Assembly (NCBI GenBank): GCA_016169945.1
Contig: JADLSH010000217.1
Location: forward strand, 1,612,001 to 1,676,000
Length of the DNA stretch: 64,000 bases
Origin: Trachythela sp. YZ-2020
Taxonomy: Eukaryota; Cnidaria; Anthozoa; Malacalcyonacea; Clavulariidae
Direction: 5' to 3'
Below, in pieces: positions 1 to 11,547 of this stretch. Under the pieces are notes generated by a model. It saw nothing but the letters and a program-made list of their open reading frames with translations, made no database searches and was not told the origin of the DNA. How positions within the stretch are numbered: position 1 is the stretch's first letter; each line of letters opens with the position of its first letter. The translations under genes were made by a program, and so were the position numbers.

Positions 1-201
1 CGCTTTCGAAATCTTTAAGTCCATTAACCAACGACAAAACCTTTGGGTTAACTTTATGTGACTTTCTCTTCGTTTTTGCTGTTTTGGTTCCTCTCTCAGG
101 GTTAAGATTAACTAAACACCTACAAAAAGGCGATATACTGCAATTAATTACTGAACAAAACCGTTGAGCTTTTAGCTAATTTTCCTCATATACATTGTTA
201 C

Positions 202-428
202 AATAGACCTTACTGTTTATTCACTTTTGAATGGCCGTTTTCGGTGGTATTTACTCATGTTTCGTGCACAATAGGATTAGGAATAAGCTTGTGATTGGGC
301 TTATTAATAAGCTTATGATAGTGCAGGAAACAAGGGGTTATAACCTTCATGTGCCCCTGCCTTGCTAAAACAGGCAAACATGGAAACGAGGCCATTGTGT
401 CAGAAGTGAATAAACAGTAAGGTCTATT
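202..428. mobile_element. MITE-like inverted-repeat element, copy 1
   Basis: Imperfect terminal inverted repeats of about 45 bp enclose 227 bp. The left end starts AATAGACCTTACTGTTTATT and the right end is its reverse complement. The interior has a second, smaller symmetric stretch around AATAAGCTT. No reading frame is present. No convincing target-site duplication is seen, so the superfamily is open. Confidence 0.7.
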
Positions 429-796
429 ACTATCAAAACAAAATCTGTGATTACTTCATAGACAGGAAGATAATACAATACCTTTGAATAAACTCGAGGG
501 TTGTTGCCAGACATTCAGGATATTGTATATTAAAACAGTAATATGCCGCAAAAAGAAGCGTCACCGCCTCCAACAACGAGGATGATCGAATTACCACGGT
601 ATGGTCAATCACAATGTGAAATCTTTCAGCAAAAATATTTTCACCTACAAAGAAGCAGAATAATCAATTAATGCTATATTCAAATGAGTGCAGATTTTCA
701 ATGGAAGGCCCTTTGCTATGGTCACTGTAGTACAGTGTCTCCCCCAAAACACATACCTAATTAGAATAATTATGCATACAGGGAGCTAGGCACCTA

Positions 797-1625
797 CTTA
801 TCCCCGAGCCGGCGAGAAGCGCCGTGCGAGGGTACTAATTCCGATCGGATATTTAAACCCGGGTATGTGACAACATAGCGGAATGCAAAGTTGTGCGCCA
901 TTATGCAATGGACGGTTTTCTACGTTATGCGCATGCGCGAGTTCAGGCCGAGAGAAAACTGTTTGTACTGTGACTCGGGAGTCGGGGCATAAACAGACAA
1001 ACAAAGTCTCTAAAACGAGATAAATGAAAATTATTTAGAGGAACAGGAGGAAAAAACAGTCAAAAGACCGAAGAAAGACAAGATTTTCGAGTTTTAAAGA
1101 GTTTTATATTAAACGTGTAAGGGTCTATTTTGTATAATTGCTTTTGCCGTATTGGCATGCAGTATATTATAGTTTTGTGGATTTGAAAATGCGTATGTCA
1201 TTCTGTGTGGTCAATACAACATTGATTAATCTTAAAAGGTATTTTAGTATTAATTCAAATACGTTATAGAATAAGAAACAACATAATTTATTAAATCTCA
1301 AAAACAAGTGCGAAAAGAAGTATAAAAATACTGTTTTATGAAAATTTCGAAATGTTTTGTGAGACTTCTAAGGTTGAATTTTACAGTAAATCAAAGCTAA
1401 AAGAGTACGTAATAACATACCTACTTTATATAGTTGGGCAATTGATAATTTTATAGTTAACATTGACAAATCTTATCAATATTTTGTACAAAATAATAGA
1501 AATATACAGTGTTACAATGGTTACATTCATCGACTCAGTACTTCATGTTACAATAACTTTTGGGGGAGTAAATTGTGTGGTTCGAATGACGAATGGGCGA
1601 GAGGATTCTGCATGCATGTATTTCT
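797..1625. other. 829-bp block absent from the second duplication arm
   Basis: D2 joins the flanks directly, so this block was either inserted here or cleanly lost there. Its left part is GC-richer than its surroundings and carries the short palindromes GCGCATGCGC and CCCGGG; the rest is AT-rich and non-coding. No terminal repeats or target duplication were found, so no element class is assigned. Confidence 0.5.
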
Positions 1626-1892
1626 AGTACTACCAACTAAAGTTAACAACCTGATCTTTACTCTCCTAATATTATACGTAGATTTCCACACAAATTAATT
1701 GTATAAAATATTGTACGAAACACGGTAATCCTTTCCAGAACCGTACGATCCGTACCATAACATACTTTTGCAAGTATTTTATGGAATGCCAGCATACTTA
1801 AGGCAGAACTCTTGTATGGGTAACGCAAAATACACGCAATCAAGCAGAGAAATGAAGGCGCGTTGCAGGGGGTACATTTTATTTTGGGAGCC

Positions 1893-2790
1893 ATGACTTA
1901 ATCGCACTGAGCTTATTTCTTTTTACAAATCTTTAATAAGACCTGTGATGGAATATGCAGATGTCATTTGGGATGGATGTACTGAATATGAAAGCAATAA
2001 TTTTTAAAAGGCGTTCAATGTGAAGCAGCCCGTATAGTCACAGGTGCGTTTAAAGGCACAAATAGAGGTCGGTTATTGAATGAATTGTGTTCGGAAGATC
2101 CTAGAATTAGAAGATACTTATATAAAAGGTTTCTTATGTACAAAATAATTCATTTTCTCACACCATGCTACCTACGTGGCATTCTGCCGTCGTTAGTGAA
2201 AGATCTGTATATTTACGCGATCAAGTGAAAACATTACCTCTTTTCCTTCTAAAACTGAATGTTTTAAGAAATCTTTTTATCCATCGACAATAACTGATAT
2301 AGCTCAATATTACATAAAAGACTTCCTCTTGGTCATTTCTCTCTTAATTTCTATCTGTATAGAATAGTAGTAAATCTTCTCCTTTTTGCGAATGCCACTG
2401 GGGAGTGCCTGAAACCTTGAGTCATTATTTTTACATTGTCCGCTATATGCTGCTCAACGTCAAAATTTATTCACACTGTCGGCACGGCTCCTCCCAACTA
2501 TATGGTCGAGCTTATCAGAAATTCAGAAAGTAAACCTGTTTTTGCATGGGTCAGATAAACTTGGATATGCAGATAACCAGACGTTACTGCATAATGTCCA
2601 ATTGTTCATATTGAATTCAAATTACTTGATTCATGATTTCTTTTTCTTTGTTCTCCATCTTGATGAGCTTTATCATAACCATCTGTTTATCTTTTCTTTC
2701 TTTTTCTTATGTATTATCTTCTCTGCGTGTATTTTTCTATTTATTCTTGTCAGTACTCGATAATTCATTTTAAATTAGTCCTAATCTCCC
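1893..2790 (+). pseudogene. LINE reverse transcriptase C-terminal fragment
   Basis: Interrupted plus-strand frames read as the C-terminal domain common in jockey/CR1-like LINE ORF2 proteins: SLIRPVMEYADVIWDGC, then a stretch like QCEAARIVTGAFKG, then an HTRLPLGHFSLN-type segment, then a Cys/His tail (CECHWGVPET). The last part, around 2542-2620, includes GSDKLGYADNQTLL. Several stops and frameshifts show it is dead. The endonuclease and catalytic RT core are missing, as in a 5'-truncated insertion. Confidence 0.75.
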
Positions 2791-3210
2791 ACAATGAGCT
2801 ATAGATCTTAAAGAAAATGATTGTAAAAAAAGTTTTGAAAAACCCCCCCAAAAGCATAGAGTTGCTAAGCTGTTAGTGATATTGACTCACATTTTCGATC
2901 AATTTTTTTAGCCTTCATTGTGGCACCATTCTGAAACAAACTCTGGATATCACTAAATTTGTAGTAACCTTTATACATATTGACCACAGTACTGTTAATG
3001 GTTAAAATTATCATATTCCCAAAAGATGGCCGCTCTCGTTACAAATATGTGGTCATAGTTAGTGGTAAGTATGGACTCCTGCGAATTGACTATTGTTTCA
3101 TTGCCGCATTTTCCTCATAATAAATTATATGCCATATTATATGAGTTACTTCAGTAAATGGCGAGTTGGAAGGGGCAAAGGCAAGGAAATACTTCATGCT
3201 AAAGTACCCA
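2791..3210. other. No recognised feature
   Basis: AT-rich sequence between the LINE tail and the decayed virion-like cluster. No open frame of note, no repeat and no RNA gene was recognised. Confidence 0.5.
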
Positions 3211-3360
3211 TATGCATGCAGACATTTCTAGGCTCAAATTTCAAGCCAATTTAGAACAAGATGGTACATTAGACAATGTGAATATTCTATTTAGGGTTGA
3301 TAATGATGGTGACTTATTTGTAAATTCAAACGACTACTCCAGAGGTGGTTACCACCAATA
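3211..3360 (+). pseudogene. Decayed coding remnant at the left of the virion-like cluster
   Basis: A short plus-strand frame encodes SRLKFQANLEQDGTL followed by LFRVDNDGDLFVNSND, then hits a stop. It looks like real coding sequence with a repetitive beta-type composition, as in fibre or spike proteins, but I do not recognise a family. Multiple stops follow up to the next open frame at 3728. Confidence 0.3.
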
Positions 3361-3727
3361 GAAAGGAATAGTAATATACAGAAAGGTAAGTCAACAGAAT
3401 TCAGCGTTGAGAAGCACTACTACGCTGTAATATGTGGTGCCTTCATCGCAACTTATCCGGAGTGTGTCTCAGACATCTGAACTTCCATGATAATGTCCAC
3501 CCAGTGATCAGCAGTATAATGAACTTTCACACCTACTTCTGGGTAAGGAGGTTTCTGACATACCCTAAGCCGATAGAACCACATTTGAACAAACTAGTAG
3601 AAATTAGGTAGCAAATACTAAAAAAAGGGAATCTAGAAAAAGAAGTTCTACCAGGGAGTACCCACGATAGGATACTTCATAAAGTTACACCATAATAAGC
3701 GCATAAGGAATGTAAGATACGCTTACA

Positions 3728-4090
3728 ATGCCAGTCATAACAAAGCTAGAATATATATACTATGAAGAACTAGAAGGTGACGAATTCGTAAGTAACGAGG
3801 ACTTCAAAAGATACATTCCAAGCAGCTGCAATGGGTTAACTCAAATTGGACTACAATTAATAAATCAATCTATTGAGTCCTTCGTATATCCCGTACTTGG
3901 GAGTCTGGGTAAAACACGGGTTTCCATTGTCTCCTCTAGTAGTGGGTCATTGGAGACACAACAAGAGTTCCGGAATTTGGTTAAATACAGTGTTACCAAC
4001 TATAACGTATCCACTTGGATTAATAATATCAATCGCGCCACAAGTGACACCAACGTGGTGCATGATTTAGCCCTTAGTCTGAGAACTTGA
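3728..4090 (+). CDS. Unrecognised 120-aa ORF in decayed element
   Basis: This is the longest open frame in the block, starting at an ATG and ending in TGA. The protein begins MPVITKLEYIYYEELEGDEF and is mixed polar with a Ser-rich middle; no membrane segment, zinc site or known motif was seen. Tail-fibre-like and beta-rich fragments lie just downstream on the same strand, so it is probably a gene of the same virus-like element. It could be truncated, since frames on both sides are broken. Confidence 0.4.
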   Translation: MPVITKLEYIYYEELEGDEFVSNEDFKRYIPSSCNGLTQIGLQLINQSIESFVYPVLGSLGKTRVSIVSSSSGSLETQQEFRNLVKYSVTNYNVSTWINNINRATSDTNVVHDLALSLRT

Positions 4091-4329
4091 CTTATCTCAT
4101 CAAAGCTTATCATACTGAAGAGTCCTGGATATAATATTTACTCAAGACGGCAACGGCGTGAATGAGTTTTGGGGTCAATGGGAAGGTGAATTATATTGAA
4201 CCAAAAACGGATAAGATGAAGGCGTCGACGGGTGACTTCAAGAAAAAGCATGAGGAAGCCCCGCACTTAAATAACTCGGAAAAAAAAGCAGAGCTTACCA
4301 TCTAAAAATGTAACTGAGGTAAGCAAAGT

Positions 4330-4629
4330 TCCAAAGGCGTTAGGACTTACAACTAATCTGTTGGGTGTCCTTGTAGTTAGCAGCGGTGTTACATTTCTGG
4401 TAGCTAAATATATCGTAAAATATAATGAGTCTGTTTTATGGGTACAAAAAAGGATGACAAGGTGACAAAAGAATATGTTAACGACTGGAATAAAAACATG
4501 GCACTGACTGGTGGGGCTATGCAAGGTGATATAGATATGAACTACTTCGCTATAAATAATGTGCCGTCGCATCCTGTTAGTAATAAGCAGGCAATTAACC
4601 ACTTTTTGCAGATGCAAGGTATGTGTTAA
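4330..4629 (+). pseudogene. Membrane segment plus tail-fibre-like domain, decayed
   Basis: In one frame about 4330-4435 encodes a hydrophobic helix (NLLGVLVVSSGVTFLVAKYI). In another frame 4438-4629 encodes a 63-aa piece with KEYVNDWNKNMALTGGAMQG and then DIDMNYFAINNVPSHPVSN. The order KxYV, LxGGxMxGDIDMN, IxNVPxP, SNxxAIN is the layout of the phage tail-fibre repeat that also occurs in proteins of eukaryotic virus-like elements. The original may have been a membrane-anchored fibre, now split by a frameshift. The fibre match is clear; the single-gene reading is inference. Confidence 0.5.
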
Positions 4630-4883
4630 AAGAGGTTCCTCATGTTTTCCATAACACATACGATAATAATGGTGTGAGTAAAACGTCGATCGGTTGGCCA
4701 TACCAGCAAAACGGTTTTCCAGCATATGCATTTAATGTAACACCAAAAGTTGGTGATAAGTTTGTTATTGAGTCGATTGCCTTCGTTAATGAACTAAAAG
4801 GAAACCTACAAGGCATTGTGCCTAACACCCACTCTAAGTTACATTCCCAACATCCTCTTGTGAGCTCTTACGCAGTTGCGTAA
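4623..4883 (+). pseudogene. Fragment resembling the 166-aa protein at 63036-63536
   Basis: This frame encodes SIGWPYQQNGFPAYAFNVTP then KVGDKFVIESIAF. The gene at 63036 has SGWPSPVMFCISP then NDDARFVITNHTF at the matching place. Shared positions are GWP, a Pro-x-x-Phe, a hydrophobic-x-Pro and Phe-Val-Ile. This suggests a dead relative of that gene. Coding-like sequence in other frames continues to about 5086. The similarity is judged by eye. Confidence 0.45.
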
Positions 4884-5149
4884 CATTTTGCGAAAATTTG
4901 TCGGCTCATTAGAATTTACAATATAATATGCAAATTTATGGATCCGTTTGTGATTAAATATTAAGCGGTATCCGAAGCTATGCGTATGGGATAAAAATAT
5001 ACTTAATAACCCAAGCTGTTGATATAAACCCATTTTATAAAACACAATATTATGACAAACATCATCCCAACTCACGTCACACACTAAGCTGCACTGATGT
5101 CTGATTGACTGAACTGAGTGCTCTGTGCCATATTGCAGAGCCTTACCAG

Positions 5150-5330
5150 GGGTAGCCAGTCCCTGACGAATCTGAAAAAGTAAACACTTGGACAGTCTTT
5201 AAACTGACCAAGGAGCACTAAACCGCTATGGACAGTCCTTAACCTGACCATGGGCACTAGACCCATATGGCCAGTCCTTATAAACTGACCAAGTGGCCAT
5301 AAGTCCCTGTGGACAGTCCTTAGACTGTCG
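5150..5330. repeat. Tandem repeat, about 40-bp period
   Basis: The string GGACAGTCCTTAAACTGACC recurs with small changes at 5190, 5230, 5269 and 5311, with a weaker start near 5157. Spacers contain variants of CACTARACC. It is non-coding and lies only in the D1-specific block. Confidence 0.75.
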
Positions 5331-6739
5331 TTATGGGATATGTGTGACGTATATTGAGTCTATGCACCTGAACTAGTTGACATTTTGGAGACTTCAACCC
5401 GAACCACAAATTTATTATACCAAAATAACAAAATAGTCTGTGACCGAAAAAGTTGTTTTTTAGCTATATACGTACTAAAATAAATGCATTATCTAGCAGC
5501 AATATTATTTGTGTATTTTTCCAAAATGTCCTTCTTCGAGTCCTTGATCCAGTATTTGGTGTTGAAGACAGTTGATGATAGCTGCTTCTATTTGTATATA
5601 ATAGCTATTATATTTCCATAATATTATAACTACCAATTATATCGATAAATGGGCAATTTTGGAACACATTGAAAGTAACTCTAAGTTAGGGCAAACGTGC
5701 GGCTGAACTGTCGAAGAGGTGGGTGGATGGGAAATTCTTTCAATAATTTGAGTAAGCGAAGAGCTCAGTGTAAATGATATGATCTTGCTTAGCATGCTGC
5801 AAGTAATGCGCTAATCAACTTGTATTTGTATTGCGCCTTCTGATTGGTCAATTTGATAGTAGGAAGTGTTTGTATAAGTATTCTGTTGGTTCACCAAAAT
5901 TGTCATGGGCTGTCCACGTGAAAGCATGCCCAATGATGTAAATGATCTTTGAACTATCTGTCAATAAGTAAACAAAACAATGCGTTCCTTGACGCCGGGA
6001 CGGAAGAAAACCCCATCCATGCTTAGCATACTAGCTCCAACGCAAAACCCCTCCACGCTTAAATTTATATTGTCTATAAATTTGCTCAAAAATATAACTA
6101 AGTATTTGCCAAAGGGTTTTTGCATAAAGTCTAACAGGATGCGGGAGCAGTTGGTTGGAAATTGCGCTCGTGCCCTCATGATATATACTACTTTTAATAC
6201 AAAAATGAAATGTACATCAAAACTTAGTAATCGTACCAAATTTCACAGTTGAGTTCACATAAAATTTATGGGTAGCATGCGCATTCTGATGTGCAATATT
6301 TTTTGAGGTAAAGCAAGTGAGAAGTGAGAATAAAAAAAGTGATTTGAATATTTTTGAAATGTGTGATGAAATTCTGTGCTTTGTTTTGAATTACAGAGCG
6401 TGTAAAAAAGCGTCTACAAAATCTAACAATAACGCGTTTATTCTTCATATATGTTTGTTTCTTTGTACCAATATCGAGATATAAGTAATGTATACAGTAT
6501 ACTCAGCCTAAGGTACCGATTTTTATAAGAAATTTTCGCCCAAGCGACTACAGTAATACAATTTAAATTAAACAAACAATTTCACAATTAAATGTAGCAA
6601 ATTAAATAAAATTACAATTCTTTGATATTGAATACATGTAATATTTATTCCCAATAACTTGAAGAGTAATCAAGATCATAACACACATGCAGTTAGGCAA
6701 CGCATTGCCATTCGCAAAAATGGCAAGTTAAATTATTAA
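5331..6739. other. Non-coding tail of duplication arm D1
   Basis: Nothing recognisable as a gene. From 5390 the sequence matches 44491-45928 with small indels, including a 45-bp tandem duplication present only in D2 near 45107-45150. Confidence 0.6.
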
Positions 6740-6759
6740 AGTAGTAGTAGTAGTAGTAA
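6740..6759. repeat. (AGT)n microsatellite
   Basis: Six AGT-type triplets at the exact point where D1 and D2 stop matching. Confidence 0.85.
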
Positions 6760-7559
6760 AACTTTAAGGCTAAAGACCTTAAAATCACACTTAAAAACAT
6801 CTTAAACCCACAATTTCAACATACATTTTATTATAGATACGTCCAGCATAGCAAAACAAAAAGCGGGCGAAAATTCTTAACCTAGCCTTTGGTACAATGC
6901 AATGAATGCTAATCGATATAACCACTTTTCTGTCCGATTTTCGGTTGTTCTTTGATATATTTTTCATTATTGTCCTAAACATGTATTAGTCTGGAATATC
7001 CTTTAATTTCATCGCGAATGTTCTAGGACCACATGCTAGGTGGGAAAATAGTTGCGGCAATATTTATACTTTAAATGAGATGTTAAATTTTTCAAACAAG
7101 AAATATGAATAACTTTTACCTAAATGAAATGTCTAGAGTATTTTACGACTTGCAATATCGACATAAGACATAATAATTATATTCAATGAAATATGTCTAC
7201 GCAAATCCAAAACAATTTTCCCAATTTCTATTCAAATTTAAAAGAAAATTTCGTGGCCTCATGCTGTCCTTTCCAAACCAACTTTTGTATCTAAAATGTC
7301 GGTGACATTCAGCTATGATGAATGAACATTGCCTCATGTAAAAGACCTCAAAATACTCCACGAGGTAAAGCATGATATTGACAATGATGTCCTTATTTAT
7401 TGCGTTCAAATGGACATAAATTATTTAAATATTTAGCTTAAATTTCCTAAATAAGCCAGACAACACAAGTTATAGTTGGATTCTCAGAGGATCCAGGTTA
7501 ATCGAATTCACAAAGTATCAGTATACCTTGGAACGTGCTTAATTGAATGCTTACTACGA
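6760..7559. other. No recognised feature
   Basis: AT-rich sequence with only short random open frames on both strands. Confidence 0.5.
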
Positions 7560-8041
7560 AAAAGCGTCTGGTCCGATTCAGAACTAAACATGAGTTTTGT
7601 CTACGCTTCCTGCTTACGGCATCTTGAGCTCGCTTTAATCGTCTTTCGTCCTCAGAATCGGAAGCTAAATCGTCTGACTCATATTCCTCGATAATTTCCC
7701 CCCTGTCTTTGTTTCTATCAGCGATTTTTATCCATTTTTGACGACGATTGTAAGAGATTTTCGCTTCTCATTTGACGAGAGTATTAATGCGTGGCTTTTC
7801 ATTGTCTCGACTAGTAGGATAGCATCGATCTTGGCGTTTCATTCCTACTGCTTCTGATTGCCTTTATAGTTCAATTAGACTAATTCTTTCTCAGTTTTCC
7901 ATTTAGTTGAATTTGCTTCCCTTCGAGAACACTTCATCAATTTTCGTATTTGTAGTGTTTTCGGCGACTGGAGTTTCATTCAGCTGTTCAGTTTTATCCG
8001 ACTACATCAGCTAGCAAACGTTGTATTTGAGGGTCTGACAT
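7560..8041 (-). pseudogene. Decayed gag-like ORF
   Basis: Read on the minus strand from an ATG at 8041, the first residues are MSDPQIQRLLADVVG. After a frameshift comes EQLNETPVAENTTNTKIDEV, then KRQDRCYPTSRDNEKPR, a stop, and then KISYNRRQKWIKIADRNK, EEYESDDLASDSEDERR and LKRAQDAVSRKRR. The charged order (acidic ESDDLASDSEDE before a basic RKRR) resembles gag-type ORFs of invertebrate retroelements, possibly DIRS-like, but this rests on general memory. At least three in-frame stops make it dead. Confidence 0.35.
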
Positions 8042-8334
8042 TTTGAAAGCTAAGTATGTGCTGCTTGAAATCGCAGTGAGAGAGGCTATTCGTCAAAAAT
8101 TCAAGCAATTTAAAGTTCTGGAGGTTGCCATATAAGGAACACTGTTATCTATGTAGCATAATCACGCATACCAGCAAAAAATTCATTTATCTGCATGCCG
8201 AAGCTGAAAGCAGAATGATTTTATAAGATTTGCTTACAGTATGTATATGGCAAGATTTACTGTAAGTTTGGAAATACAAAACCGTGCTGCATAGCCGTTG
8301 GCGGAGCAACTTCAGAATACCCAGCCACTAATAT

Positions 8335-8925
8335 GCATATTGTAAGTGGATACATTGCTACGTGGCTACATTGTAAGTGGATACATGGCTATGTGGCTAC
8401 ACTTTAATTGGATACATGGCTATGTGGCTACCTGGCCACGTGGCTACCTGGCCACGTGGCTACGTGACTACATAGGTAGATAGATAGATACATAGATAGA
8501 TGAACTTTATTTATAGAGGGTAACACCTATTACAAATTAATCTGTTTTCTTCGTAGTAGCCCTCTAAGTCAGTCAAGGTAAATTTGTCAAGTTTAATCCC
8601 CAAGGGTTTAGTTTTTAGCGAGGGAGGAAAACCGGAGTACCCGGAGAAAAACCCTCGAAGCACAGGTAAGAACCAACCAATCTCAACTTACATAAGTTTA
8701 TCAAGGACACTGGCGTTACCCAACCTGAGTAAATCCGTGCCCTCGACCAGCTGTATAGCAGGCTTAACTCAGAGGTAAGGGGCTGCGCGCTAACCGCATC
8801 TGCCACCCGTGCTTCCGTAGCTACGTGGTACATACTGTAGCTATGCATGGCTACATGGCTACATAGCTACGTGGCTACTCGGCTACCTGGCTACGCGGAT
8901 ACAATGCTACGTGGTTATTTACTAA
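8335..8925. repeat. GTGGCTAC minisatellite, split by a SINE
   Basis: 8335-8480 is a run of variants of GGATACATGGCTATGTGGCTAC and CTGGCCACGTGGCTAC, ending in a TAGA microsatellite. The same motif resumes at about 8816-8925. The two halves are separated by the SINE at 8490-8815. Confidence 0.8.
8490..8815 (-). mobile_element. tRNA-derived SINE, minus strand
   Basis: On the minus strand it begins GGTGGCAGATGCGGTTAGCG, a near-match to a Pol III A box (TGGCAGATGCG), with a B-box-like TGGTCGAGGGC about 50 bp on. The body contains TTTTTCTCCGGGTACTCCGG followed by TTTTCCTCCCTC, a string shared with the SINE at 49273. It ends in an AT-rich tail at about 8490. Confidence 0.7.
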
Positions 8926-9487
8926 AACCAAGCCAATAATTCTACTTTCATACACTACCTTTTATTTTTATATTAATTGAACTTCAACAAATGTAATTAA
9001 ATAATATCATGACTAGTGAAAAAAGAATAGCGAAAAAACTTGAGGAAATACACTCAACTTCATGAAAAGGAACTGAAAACAACAACTGAAATGGAAAATG
9101 TTCAATCACTAATTAGAGAAAATGTCTTGGTTCACAAATTTCTTTTCCACCAAATAGGTTTAAGCGCCTCAGAAATACTGGAGTGACAATTCATGCGGTA
9201 TTTTCGTTGATACTCGTCTTTACCAACAAGGGAGGAATTCTCAAAACAATCTCCTGCAGGCGCCGATTTGATGAAAACAATAGTTCTCTGTGATCTGCAA
9301 ACGTGCGGTTTTACCACTTTGCCAAACCTTTGCTTCTCTAATTCATTCAAACAATGCTCAACTCAACGTCAGCAACAGCTCTGACCCTTCTCGAAGCACT
9401 CTGCTTGAAAACACGCTTGGTAACAATGTGCCCCTGTAACAGCATGACAGCTCATTTGATATCCAAATTGCTAGGCTGAGCTTTTTT
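8926..9487. other. No recognised feature
   Basis: AT-rich sequence leading up to the sharp left edge of the tandem array. Confidence 0.5.
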
Positions 9488-9609
9488 TTCCAAGACCACA
9501 TCAGTTAGAAAATCAATAAACTGAAATAAGCAAGAAAACAGCATATTTGCATTAAAATACATTCTAGATCACTTATCACCACTCCAATATATATAATATT
9601 TAAGAAGAT

Positions 9610-10255
9610 ATCTATATCCACCTTTTATCGTAATCCTTACCTCACCCAAATCCTATCCCTAATCGTAACACTTACATTAATCCTAACCCTAACCCCAAAT
9701 AACCTGATAAGCCTAACTCTAACGCAAATTTTTACCCTATTCCTAACTCTTACCCTAAGCCTACCTAATCCTAATCCTAACCCTTACCCTCACCCCAACC
9801 TTAATCCTAACCCCAACCCTCACGCCAGCACCAACCACACCCCCCAACCATAATCCTAACCGTAACCCCAAGACAAACCCTAACCCCAACCATAATCCTA
9901 ACACTAACCCCAACCCTAACCCCAACCTTAACCCAAACCCTAACACCAACCCAAACGCTAACCCCAACCATAACCCTAACTTCAACCATAATCCTTACCC
10001 TAATCTTAATCCTAACCCTAATCAATATCCTAACCCAAGCCAAAACCCAACCATAATCCTTATCCTAATCCTAGCCCCAACCCTAGCCCCAACCACAACT
10101 ACAACCCCAAACCCCACCTCAACCCCCAATCTAACCCAAACCAACCTCCATGGCAACCCTAATCGTAACCCTCATGTTAACCCAAACCACAATCCTAACC
10201 ACAACCTCAACCCCAATCCTAATGCCAATCCCAACCCTAACACCAACCCCTTATA
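9610..10255. repeat. Degenerate CCCTAA telomere-like array (unit 0)
   Basis: Runs of CCTAACCCTAA-type hexamers with many substitutions (CCCCAA, CCATAA). The complement is TTAGGG-like, the usual metazoan telomere repeat. Long open frames here (repeated Asn-Pro or Gly-Leu) are artefacts of the 6-bp period. The array stops at CCTTATACTGCTGTAGAAG. Confidence 0.85.
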
Positions 10256-10558
10256 CTGCTGTAGAAGAGCGAAGCGAGAAAACGTTAATGCTGCTGATAA
10301 AAATGTGGATTAAAACTGGATCCAACATTGAAAGATACGTTTATACAAATTTAACAGTTAATTTAAAATTTGTTAACGACCAAGGGATCGCCCAAAATAA
10401 ACGGTCACTGGAGACAAACGAAAGTGTCCAACTCATGGAAGACGCAAATACCACTATTCATGCGATCATCATATCTTGCCGAATTTCAGTGGCGATATCT
10501 TGAAGACGTTAAAATGATGTATTTACGATGTAAATTTAAACGAAGGAACTATCATTAA
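10255..10558 (+). pseudogene. Merlin/ISXO2-type transposase C-terminal remnant (unit 0)
   Basis: Across two frames it encodes [36 protein letters not shown] and HWRQTKVSNSWKTQ, then SSYLAEFQWRYLEDV. An insertion near the IAQ segment shifts the frame relative to the copy at 38376. The layout TLxxLI, TVNxxxxFV, WRxxK, YLAEFxWR is that of the DDE_Tnp_IS1595/ISXO2 domain used by Merlin transposons. Confidence 0.55.
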
Positions 10559-11435
10559 TACATAGCATTTCATACATAGTATGCATGTTGCCACGTAGCC
10601 ACGTAATCACGAGTTAAAACTATGCACATTAGTGGCAGGGTATTTTGAAGTTATACCCCGTTGGCTTTGGTATACAGCTTCTTAGTGCCTCTTGTTATGA
10701 AAAGAAAACTATTTTGCCTGTAAAGCGAATTTTAATAATACTATTTATAAAAATCGACGTATTCTTATCTGTGTATGTATTTACGAAATGGATTAATGTA
10801 TTAGGATCAAGTCCAAGGAAATATTTATCCTAAACATACGTTCATTAAGTACAACATGGTAGGTTTTCACTTAATTTGCTTGATATTTAAATTCTGGCGC
10901 TCACGCCATATACATAGCTACTGCATGCAGCACCAGTAGATATTGAATCTCATGTTAGAAAGATATTTTAGATATAATGTAGCTATTATAGATACAAGTA
11001 GATATCAGCATATATTTTCGCCAATCAGGTTATGCGCTGCTATACACTTGATGCATAGTCTCCGAGCACTTTTAATGATCTTTGCAGCAAATACAGTAGC
11101 ATTTGTGACACACAAATGTTCAGTTCCTCACTTTGATATTGCTTTTGGCTAAGCTATCTCATTTGACTTTAGAAATTTAGAAAATAGATATCCAAATAAA
11201 TTAGCGGGTTGAGAAGAAGAAGCTAGAAGGCTGTTCGTAAATTCCGTAGTGGTAAATACTGAAATAAAAGTCTAGCAATTATTGCGCTGCGATAAATCAA
11301 CATTTCCAAGTATCTCTCATTCAAAGAATCCTCTCAGTGGGACGCTAATCAGCTTTTGTGTTTGCTGCATACCCCAATAATATGATTTCAAGGAAGCAAC
11401 AATTTATATTACCGAAAAATTATTATGATTCTTAA
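10559..11435. repeat. Conserved non-coding part of array subunit
   Basis: This stretch is repeated at 24516-25490, 26133-27080, 30420-31400, 32043-32990, 37092-38060 and 38720-39670. A frame starting near 10943 (69-89 aa) is open in several copies, but its minus strand also reads without stops over long parts, so no coding claim is made. It ends in the TTAA that was the insertion target of the following element. Confidence 0.6.
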
Positions 11436-11547
11436 AGATGATGTAAAGTCCGTTCTGCGCATATATTCTGCGCATAACAATGCTATTGTTTACGTTATGC
11501 AATAAAATTTTTACATGACGTATTTCGGTATTTCCTGTTGTATTTAA

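Larger units (their letters stand above)
1..6742. repeat. Segmental duplication arm D1
   Basis: This arm aligns by eye with 42779-45928 in the same orientation: 1-796 with 42779-43580, about 1626-2391 with 43581-44480, and 5390-6742 with 44491-45928. Two blocks exist only here, 797-1625 and about 2392-5389. The second starts inside a LINE reading frame that continues coherently past the breakpoint, so a deletion in D2 explains it better than an insertion here. The match stops at a (AGT)n tract. D1 may continue left of the window. Confidence 0.85.

Noticed and set aside
1036..1055. AGAGGAACAGGAGGA near the start, like the hairpin loops at 56 kb
   Set aside because: No pairing stem flanks it and nothing else of that element is nearby; probably chance.
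3873..4070. 65-aa ORF overlapping the 120-aa ORF at 3728
   Set aside because: It has no features of its own; an overlapping alternative frame of the longer ORF.
10943..11152. 69-89 aa plus-strand ORF conserved in all array subunits
   Set aside because: Conservation follows from array amplification. The minus strand is equally open and the length varies between copies through stop changes.
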